A stretch of 64,000 nucleotides of DNA from Streptomyces klenkii (GTDB taxonomy: Bacteria; Actinomycetota; Actinomycetes; Streptomycetales; Streptomycetaceae), in assembly GCF_003626645.1 (NCBI RefSeq), contig NZ_RBAM01000005.1, forward strand, positions 124,001 through 188,000, written 5' to 3'. The notes under the pieces are model-generated. The model saw nothing but the letters and a program-made list of their open reading frames with translations. It was not told where the DNA came from and did no database searches. A program made the translations under genes and the position numbers. Shown here piece by piece: positions 54,000 to 59,712 of the stretch (within the stretch, counting starts at the first letter, position 1; every line of letters begins with the position of its first letter).

Positions 54000-54818
54000 C
54001 TAAGCGAGTTCCGCGCGGAGCAGCCAGTTGCGCGCCGCTCCCTTGATCTCGCGGGGCTGGACGGCGTACGGCCAGCGGCCCTCGCCGGCGCCGGGCTCGC
54101 CCGGCTCCTTGAGCTCGCGTACGGTCCAGCCGGTGCCGGCCATGAACTCCTCGGGCTCGTCGGTCCCGAAGAGCCAGGGGATCCCGTCCTCGTTGAGGGA
54201 GGAGAGGAAGATCTGGGTGGCCGGGCTGCGCAGGAGCGCCTTGCTGAGGATGTCCACCGCGACCTGGCTGCCGGGGGCGGAGTTGGCCGCGAAGGTGCGC
54301 ATCAGCGTGGCGGACTGCTCCTCGGTCAGGAAGAACAGCAGGGCCTCGGGGATCCACAGCGTGGGCAGGGTGGTGTCGAAGCCGGCGGCGCGCAGCGAGG
54401 CGGACCAGTCGCCGGCGAGGTCGGCGCCGACGCGCTGGAGCGTGACGGTCGGGGCCGGGGAGCCGAGCTGGGCGAGGCGCTTCTCCTTCTCGTCGATCAG
54501 CGCCTGGTGGTCGACCTCGTACACCGTGACGTCGTCCGGGAGGGACAGCCGGTAGGCGCGGGTGTCCATGCCGGCCGCGATCAGCACGACCTGCCGGATG
54601 CCCTTCTTCACCGCGTCGTTGATGGCGTCGTCGAGGTAGCGGGTGCGGACGGCCACGAATTCGACGAGTCCGCCGCCGCCGTAGTGGTCGAGCAGCTCGA
54701 ACCCCTTCGGCTCGGCGAGCGCCCGGGCCAGCGGGTCGACGAACAGGGCGTCGCTCCGCTCGCTCTCCAGGGCGCGGGCCGCGGCGGTCCACTGCGAGGT
54801 GTAGGACACGGTCTCCAT
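54000..54818 (-). CDS. SAM-dependent methyltransferase, TIGR00027 (Ppm/LCM) family
   Basis: A 272-residue methyltransferase. VVLIAAGMDTRAYRL is the SAM-binding GAGxDTRxxRL signature of the Ppm/leucine-carboxyl-methyltransferase-like family. YEVDHQALIDEKEKRL and IPEALLFFLTEEQ are further family segments. Characterised relatives methylate carboxylates or O-groups, so methyl esterification of the pathway product is a sensible guess. ATG 54818 (METVSYTS) is used. It is the last gene of the operon, followed by a terminator. Confidence 0.85.
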   Translation of the reverse strand: METVSYTSQWTAAARALESERSDALFVDPLARALAEPKGFELLDHYGGGGLVEFVAVRTRYLDDAINDAVKKGIRQVVLIAAGMDTRAYRLSLPDDVTVYEVDHQALIDEKEKRLAQLGSPAPTVTLQRVGADLAGDWSASLRAAGFDTTLPTLWIPEALLFFLTEEQSATLMRTFAANSAPGSQVAVDILSKALLRSPATQIFLSSLNEDGIPWLFGTDEPEEFMAGTGWTVRELKEPGEPGAGEGRWPYAVQPREIKGAARNWLLRAELA

Positions 54819-54847
54819 GACGGGCTCCGTTCTCGAAGGTGGTCTGG

Positions 54848-55318
54848 TCAGGCGTGCTTGGGACGGCACCGGAAGCGGGCGTTGAGGATCAGCGTCAGGA
54901 CCTCGTCCCCGTCCGCGTTCACCAGGCGTCCGCGGTTGCGGACGATGCGGAAGTCGGGTGCGGAGAGCGAGGGGAGGACGGCGGCGATCTCGCAGGTGCC
55001 GGTGAGCACGTCGCCCGGGCGGACCGGCTGGAGGAAGCGCACCTCGTCGACGCCGGGCGAGCCCTCGACCGTGCCCTCGGCGGCGGCGTCGGGCAGCAGC
55101 GTCGTGACGTACAGGCGCATCCAGATCGCGGCGGTGTTCCAGCCGCTGGCGATCAGGCCGCCGAAGGCGGAGGCGCGCCCCGCCTCCTCGTCGAGGTGGT
55201 ACGGCTGCGGGTCGTAGGTGCGGCCGAAGGCGGTGATCTCCTCGGCCGTGACCTTGTGCGAGCCGAGGTCGAAGCTGCTGCCGATGGTGTAGTCCTCGGC
55301 GTGGATCAGACGGCCCAT
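54848..55318 (-). CDS. MaoC-like hot-dog dehydratase/hydratase
   Basis: A 156-residue hot-dog protein: TYDPQPYHLDEEAG (Asp36 and His41 of the hydratase-2 motif) and FGGLIASGWNTAAIWMRLY. The family hydrates or dehydrates acyl thioesters, on CoA or a carrier protein. Here, right after a carrier protein, dehydration of a beta-hydroxylated aminoacyl or a hydrolytic release are both possible. Its ATG shares one base with the ACP stop (TGATG). Confidence 0.85.
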   Translation of the reverse strand: MGRLIHAEDYTIGSSFDLGSHKVTAEEITAFGRTYDPQPYHLDEEAGRASAFGGLIASGWNTAAIWMRLYVTTLLPDAAAEGTVEGSPGVDEVRFLQPVRPGDVLTGTCEIAAVLPSLSAPDFRIVRNRGRLVNADGDEVLTLILNARFRCRPKHA

Positions 55319-55557
55319 CAGAAGTACTTCCGCTCGATGGCCTCCAGGGTGCGGAAGTCCTCGAGGTCGATGGCCTCGTGGTCGATCTCCACGCCGCTGG
55401 CCTCCTCGACGGTCAGGACGAACTCGACGAAGGAGAGCGAGTCGACGAGACGGGCCTTGATGAGGTCCTCGTCCGCGGCGATGGAGGTGCGCTCGGGGTG
55501 CTTGGCCAGCAGCCAGTTCCGCACGGTGTCAAGGTTGGACGAGGTGGTGCTCGGCAT
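55318..55557 (-). CDS. free-standing acyl/aminoacyl carrier protein
   Basis: A 79-residue carrier protein. LVDSLSFVEFVLTVEE contains the DSL motif whose Ser takes the 4'-phosphopantetheine. Length and the four-helix acidic pattern are those of a discrete ACP. Its neighbours make it the probable partner of the amino acid:[carrier protein] ligase and the target of the adjacent holo-ACP synthase. It starts at ATG 55557, inside the 3' end of the synthase gene (29-nt overlap). Confidence 0.9.
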   Translation of the reverse strand: MPSTTSSNLDTVRNWLLAKHPERTSIAADEDLIKARLVDSLSFVEFVLTVEEASGVEIDHEAIDLEDFRTLEAIERKYF

Positions 55558-56068
55558 GGGGTTCCTCCTTGTGCGGGATGGGCGGGTACGTGTGCGGGTG
55601 CGTGTCCGTCTGCGGATACGCATCCACGTGCGGGTACGTGTCCGTGTGCGCGGGCGTGTGCGGGTGCGCGTGCCCGGGGCGTGCCGCCGCCGTGGCTGCG
55701 ACGGCGACAGCGAAGAGTTCTTCGTGGGAGATGCTGACGTCGACGGCCTCGATGCCGGCATCGGCGGCCCAGCCGCGGGCGGGCCCGGTGAGGTGGACGA
55801 ACGGCCATTCGCCGGGGCTTTTGAGGATCTCGATGGACTGCCAGGGAAGCGGCCGGCCGGGGACGTGGAGCAGCTTGAACACCGCTTCCTTCGCGGCGAA
55901 CCGGCCGGCGACTCCGTGGAGGTCCCAGCCGGTGGCGGTCCGGCTCAGGGCGATCTCCGCGGGGGTGAGCATCCGGCGCAGCCGGGCGTCGTCGCCGGCG
56001 TCCGTCATGGCCTGCACCCGGGTCAGGGGGACGAGGTCCACGCCGACCCGGATCGCGGTCCCGGTCAC
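55529..56068 (-). CDS. holo-ACP synthase with His-rich tail
   Basis: A 179-residue AcpS-type phosphopantetheinyl transferase. GVDLVPLTRV carries the Mg-binding Asp, GRFAAKEAVFKLL is the AcpS hallmark, and VDVSISHEELFAVAVA is the third motif. The core ends near residue 130. The remaining ~50 residues are a His/Pro/Thr-rich tail (HAHPHTPAHTDTYPH... ) encoded by a GT-rich repeat tract and overlapping the ACP gene. It starts at GTG 56068, overlapping the upstream ligase stop. It presumably activates the adjacent carrier protein. Confidence 0.88.
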   Translation of the reverse strand: MTGTAIRVGVDLVPLTRVQAMTDAGDDARLRRMLTPAEIALSRTATGWDLHGVAGRFAAKEAVFKLLHVPGRPLPWQSIEILKSPGEWPFVHLTGPARGWAADAGIEAVDVSISHEELFAVAVAATAAARPGHAHPHTPAHTDTYPHVDAYPQTDTHPHTYPPIPHKEEPHAEHHLVQP

Positions 56069-56913
56069 GCGGGCGCGGCGTTGACAGCGGCGGCGTTGAC
56101 GGCGGCGCGGGCCTCCTGGAGGTCGCCGCCGAACCGGTCGCCGAGGACCGCCAGCCACCGTTCGAGGCCGAAGGCGACGCATCCGGTGAAGGCGTGCTCG
56201 CCCGTGCCCTCGACGGTGATGGCGCACCGCTCGCCGAAGAAGTTGCGGTGCGTGTTGACGGAGGCGATGGCCAGCCCGTCGGCCTGGAACTCGTGCTTGA
56301 CGGGGCTGAGCCGCTGGAGGAGGGCCCGGCCGCTGTCCCGTTCGAAGAACGGGTCGCTGGCCGCCTCCTTGTGCAGTTCCAGACCGAGTTCCTTGGCGAA
56401 CCGCTCGATCCGGTCGGTGAAGCGGGCGATGACGTCCTGGGTGTGCTCGAACGTCCCGATGGCCACGATCTCGCGCATCTGGAAGCTGAGCAGCCGCCTC
56501 AGCCCCTCGTACTTCGTCTCGTTGCGGAAGCAGCGGTTGATGAGGGTGATGGTGGTGTCGGGTGCCACCGCCTGCTGCTCGAAGTAGAGGTAGGCGCCGT
56601 AGCAGCTGGAGTGCGGCAGCCCGAGGAACGGCGGGTCGACGTCGCGGCTGGCGAAGGCGCCGCCGACCGGGGCCGGCGGGGCACCGGTGACGTCCAGCGG
56701 GCCGCCCACGAACTGCAAGTGCGGGAAGTTGGCGTAGACGTCGAACTTCTCCAGGTCGCTCAGCGGGTAGACGGGCGGCGGCATGATCTCCCGCGCGCCG
56801 GCCTCGGCGGCCCAGCCGGTGATGGTGCGGTCCAGGTCGCGCAGCAGGTCGGTCTGGTCGGGGCCGAGGATGGTGAGCGCACCGCCCTGGGCGGTCGAGA
56901 GGGTCGCGGTCAC
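56065..56913 (-). CDS. amino acid:[carrier protein] ligase (SerRS-like)
   Basis: A 282-residue homologue of the class II seryl-tRNA synthetase catalytic core that lacks a tRNA-binding domain. Motif 2 NRCFRNETKYEGLRRL (Arg130-Asn-Glu132) and motif 3 GLERWL (249-254) are present. Cys104, Glu148 and Cys245 are likely zinc ligands by spacing against the rhizobial enzymes Bll0957/Atu2573. Characterised relatives adenylate Gly or Ala and load it on a dedicated carrier protein. GTG 56913 overlaps the diiron oxygenase stop by 4 nt. The amino acid used here is unknown. Confidence 0.88.
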   Translation of the reverse strand: MTATLSTAQGGALTILGPDQTDLLRDLDRTITGWAAEAGAREIMPPPVYPLSDLEKFDVYANFPHLQFVGGPLDVTGAPPAPVGGAFASRDVDPPFLGLPHSSCYGAYLYFEQQAVAPDTTITLINRCFRNETKYEGLRRLLSFQMREIVAIGTFEHTQDVIARFTDRIERFAKELGLELHKEAASDPFFERDSGRALLQRLSPVKHEFQADGLAIASVNTHRNFFGERCAITVEGTGEHAFTGCVAFGLERWLAVLGDRFGGDLQEARAAVNAAAVNAAPA

Positions 56914-57833
56914 GCCTGCCCCCGTCCCGCGGTCGCCGGGGCGCCGAAGCCGAGGTCGCGGTCCGGCAGGATCCCGGTCTTGACGAGGTAGTTCAGCGGC
57001 TTGCGGAACACCTGCTGCTGGAATTCCGCGCTGCGCGGGGAGGCCAGCAGGCGCCGCCGTACGGCGAACGGCTCGGGAATGCCGGCGTCCCGGTAGACGT
57101 GCGGGTTGAACAGGGACTCGAAGCTGTAGTTGAGATAGCGCTTGATGTAGTCCCGGACCCGGCCGAGCTCCTCCTCCGAGGCGTTCGCCGTGAGGTCCTT
57201 GAAGAGCAGGGAGACCAGTTCGCGGCCGAAGGCGATGTGCCGGGACTCGTCCTGGTGGTGAATCCGGTTGACCGCCCGGATGGTGTCGTGGAGCCGCTCG
57301 TCGGCCGCCATCGTGCTGTTGAAGTGGTCGACGAGCTCCTCGAAGAGGAGGATGCGGAGGAACACCAGGAAACTGGCGGCCTCGTCGGACCACGCACCGC
57401 CGTCCCCGGCCGGTTCCAGCTGGCGGTAGATCTTATTGCCGTACCGCAGGCAGAACTCGGCGAAGAACCACATGTGCTCGTTCTCCTCACCAATGAAATG
57501 GTGGAAGAACTCGGACGGTATCTCGAAGCCGCGGGTGTGAATGCGCCGGGTCACTTCGACGATGAGCTCGCGAATGCCGTCCACATTCAGACTGTAGAAG
57601 TTGATGCTTTCGAAGCGGGACAGCCGGTAGAGCTGTTCCGTGCTCAGTTCGGAGGCGATTTCGGTCCCGAAGGTAGTCGTGAGCTCGGGGCTCATCCACC
57701 ACCGGTTCTCCGGCAGGGAATCCGGCCAGTCGAACATCCGGTAAGGGTTGTAGTAGTCCTCGACCGACTTGCGGTTGAGGCGCTCCAGGATCTCCTGGAA
57801 TCGATCGTCCTTGCTGATCAGCTCGCTGATCAT
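56910..57833 (-). CDS. AurF-type diiron N-oxygenase
   Basis: A 307-residue diiron protein. All seven metal ligands expected for the AurF/CmlI family are present in order: Glu75, Glu117-x-x-His120 (EENEH), Glu165 or Glu166 (FEELVDH) and His192-x3-Glu196-x2-His199 (IHHQDESRH). AurF oxidises an aryl amine and CmlI an aminoacyl group on a carrier protein. Next to an amino acid:[ACP] ligase, this one most likely oxygenates the amine or a carbon of an ACP-bound amino acid. It starts at ATG 57833 with GGAGG upstream and is the first gene of the six-gene operon. Confidence 0.87.
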   Translation of the reverse strand: MISELISKDDRFQEILERLNRKSVEDYYNPYRMFDWPDSLPENRWWMSPELTTTFGTEIASELSTEQLYRLSRFESINFYSLNVDGIRELIVEVTRRIHTRGFEIPSEFFHHFIGEENEHMWFFAEFCLRYGNKIYRQLEPAGDGGAWSDEAASFLVFLRILLFEELVDHFNSTMAADERLHDTIRAVNRIHHQDESRHIAFGRELVSLLFKDLTANASEEELGRVRDYIKRYLNYSFESLFNPHVYRDAGIPEPFAVRRRLLASPRSAEFQQQVFRKPLNYLVKTGILPDRDLGFGAPATAGRGQA

Positions 57834-57942
57834 CCTACCTCCTGCATCCGAGGGGGGTCACTCCGGGGGCGACTTGGACGGACAGGACGGCTCAGAGTCC
57901 GGACACAAAGGAAGTACTGCTCGCATCGAATTCAGTCGGCCT

Positions 57943-58003
57943 TGCTCATGCCTACTCACTCTTACTCACGGCCTGCTCACTTACGCACGCTGCTGTTGCT
58001 CAC
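57943..58003 (-). promoter_or_regulatory. six GTGAGTA-type direct repeats, ~10 bp phased
   Basis: Read on the minus strand, heptamers GTGAGCA, GTGCGTA, GTGAGCA, GTGAGTA, GTGAGTA and ATGAGCA occur from 58003 down to 57943. The last four lie 10-11 bp apart, one helical turn. This resembles the direct heptamer repeats bound by SARP-type activators and lies upstream of the diiron oxygenase operon. Confidence 0.5.
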
Positions 58004-58088
58004 GCCGCTGCTCGCGCCGCCTGATTTCGGTGCCCGTTTGCGACAGTGACGTTTCCATGCGCGGTCCGAACAGTCCAATAAAGTTGAT

Positions 58089-58102
58089 CTATGGACACAT
58101 AG
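58089..58102. promoter_or_regulatory. CTATG-GACA-CATAG dyad
   Basis: Perfect 5-bp arms around 4 bases in the divergent region, a T-N-A type dyad compatible with a LysR binding site. Confidence 0.35.
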
Positions 58103-58284
58103 ACGCTCGCTAACACCGCAGGTCGGATGCCCTCCACACCGTGCTTCCAGTGGCGCGGATCACAAACCGGATGGCCCGCCTTTTATTTGACGCCCCGGCG
58201 GGCGAAGGGGCGGCCGGCGAACAAAGTGCCTGCTGAGGCGTTGACCGGGCTTCGTCCCGCGTTGCTACACTCGCGAAGCACCCG

Positions 58285-58298
58285 GAAAGTAAACTTTC
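58285..58298. promoter_or_regulatory. GAAAGT-AA-ACTTTC dyad before the LysR start
   Basis: Perfect 6-bp arms 33 bp upstream of GTG 58332. A likely autoregulatory site of the LysR protein, as is common for that family. Confidence 0.4.
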
Positions 58299-58331
58299 GT
58301 AAATGGGAATAACCCTGGCGGGAGGTCGCAC

Positions 58332-59342
58332 GTGCGGGGAGACCAGGAGCCTTTACTCAGCCTCTCCGGTCTATTGCGCCGCCTGGAGTACTTCGTCGTC
58401 GTGGCCGACGAACTCCATCTGGGAAGGGCGGCACAGCGCTGCGGGGTGAGCCAGCCCACCCTCTCACATCAGTTGAAGGTGCTGGAAAAGGAGTTGGGAG
58501 CCCAGCTGCTGTGCCGCGACAGCCGCCGGATGTCACTGACCCCTCCGGGCCGGGCCCTTCAGGAGGAGGCGCCGCAGCTCTTGCAGCGCACGTACTCCAT
58601 CAAGGCCCGGATCAGGGAGGCGGCCGCGGGGCCCGGCCGGCCGGTGCGGGTCGCCTTCAGCCGCTCGGGGCACGCCCTGCGCCAGCGGGAGATGGTCGCG
58701 GAGTTCCGGGCGCGCAACGCCCTCCCGGTCTCCGTGGAATCCGGCTGGTCGGAGCGGAACATCGAGCAAGTGCGCGCCGGAAAGGCCGACTTCGCCTTCG
58801 TCCGGCCGCCCGTCGAGGCGGACGGCCTGCGGATGGCCGTCGTCGGGGAGGTGGAGCTGGTCCAGCTCCTCCCGGGCGAGAGCGTGTCCGGCCGCGCGGC
58901 GGAGGACCGGCAGGCCGCCGGAGGCTTCTCGCCCGCCGGAGATCTCTCGTCCGCCGGAGACCTTCCGCTCATCCTGTGGCCGCGCTCGCAGGCCCCCGGG
59001 CTCCACGACAAGATCCTCGGCATCGCCCGGCAGGAGCGGTCTCCGCAGGGGCCGCCCCCGTACGTGGCGTGGGAGGAGCCCGACTACATCAACGTGGCCG
59101 CGGCCGTGGCCTCCGGCGCCGGCGTCTCGTACATGGACCGCGACATCGCCGAATGGATGAGCCTCAGCCTGGACCTGCGCCTGCGCCCGCTGGGCGCGCC
59201 CGGGCCGCGGACGGACGTCGCCGTGGTCTGGCGCGAGGACCAGGACCCCGGCCTGGCGTCGCGGTTCGTCGAAGCGTGCTGCGGCGTCGGGTTCCCCGGC
59301 GGCGCGGAAGCGGAAGCGGAATGCGGCTGTCTGGTGCAGTAG
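58332..59342 (+). CDS. LysR-family regulator
   Basis: A 336-residue regulator. N-terminal wHTH: LEYFVVVADELHLGRAAQRCGVSQPTLSHQLKVLEKELGAQLL in pieces (LGRAAQRCGVSQPTLSHQL), typical LysR. The effector domain follows from about residue 100 (VRVAFSRSGHALRQREMVAEF). Residues ~195-206 hold a GGFSPAGDLSSAGDLP repeat insert. GTG 58332 has GGGAGG 6 nt upstream. Divergent from the diiron oxygenase operon, which it probably controls. Confidence 0.88.
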   Translation: MRGDQEPLLSLSGLLRRLEYFVVVADELHLGRAAQRCGVSQPTLSHQLKVLEKELGAQLLCRDSRRMSLTPPGRALQEEAPQLLQRTYSIKARIREAAAGPGRPVRVAFSRSGHALRQREMVAEFRARNALPVSVESGWSERNIEQVRAGKADFAFVRPPVEADGLRMAVVGEVELVQLLPGESVSGRAAEDRQAAGGFSPAGDLSSAGDLPLILWPRSQAPGLHDKILGIARQERSPQGPPPYVAWEEPDYINVAAAVASGAGVSYMDRDIAEWMSLSLDLRLRPLGAPGPRTDVAVVWREDQDPGLASRFVEACCGVGFPGGAEAEAECGCLVQ

Positions 59343-59412
59343 GCCGCCACGGCCCGCGCGTCCCACCCCGGCCCGCGCGTCCCGCCACCTCCCGACTCGA
59401 AGGGGAACTCGC

Positions 59413-59712
59413 ATGAACTGCTACGACTGCTACACGTCCGAGGGCGCCGAAACCGCCGCTGTCGCCGTGTGCCGCAGCTGCAACTCCGGCCTCTGCCCCG
59501 GCCATCTCCGCGTCACCCGCCCCACGGTCCACCGGGTGAACGGCACGGGCGTCTCCCACGCCCCCTCCCCCGCCCGGCAGGTGCTGTGCGCCACCTGCCA
59601 CGCCGCCGCCCAGGGCGTCGCCCTGCCCGCCCCATCGGCCGAGCGAGCGGAACGAGCCGGGCGGGCGGACCGGGCAGCGGACCGGACCGCCCCGCACAGC
59701 CCCGTCACCTGA
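59413..59712 (+). CDS. DUF2180-family zinc-finger-like protein
   Basis: A 99-residue Cys-rich protein: MNCYDCYTSE, AVCRSCNSGLCPGHLRV and LCATCHAAAQG, matching DUF2180 (small actinobacterial metal-binding proteins, function unknown). The C-terminus is an Ala/Arg/Glu tail. It starts at ATG 59413 with GAAGGGG upstream. It is convergent with the ABC exporter gene, whose stop it overlaps by 8 nt. Confidence 0.75.
   Translation: MNCYDCYTSEGAETAAVAVCRSCNSGLCPGHLRVTRPTVHRVNGTGVSHAPSPARQVLCATCHAAAQGVALPAPSAERAERAGRADRAADRTAPHSPVT

Larger units (their letters stand above)
57834..58331. other. divergent promoter region between operon and LysR gene
   Basis: 498 bp with no supported gene. It is noticeably AT-richer than the surroundings. 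It contains six phased TxCTCAC-type direct repeats (57943-58003) and two LysR-style dyads (58089-58102 and 58285-58298). Confidence 0.55.
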
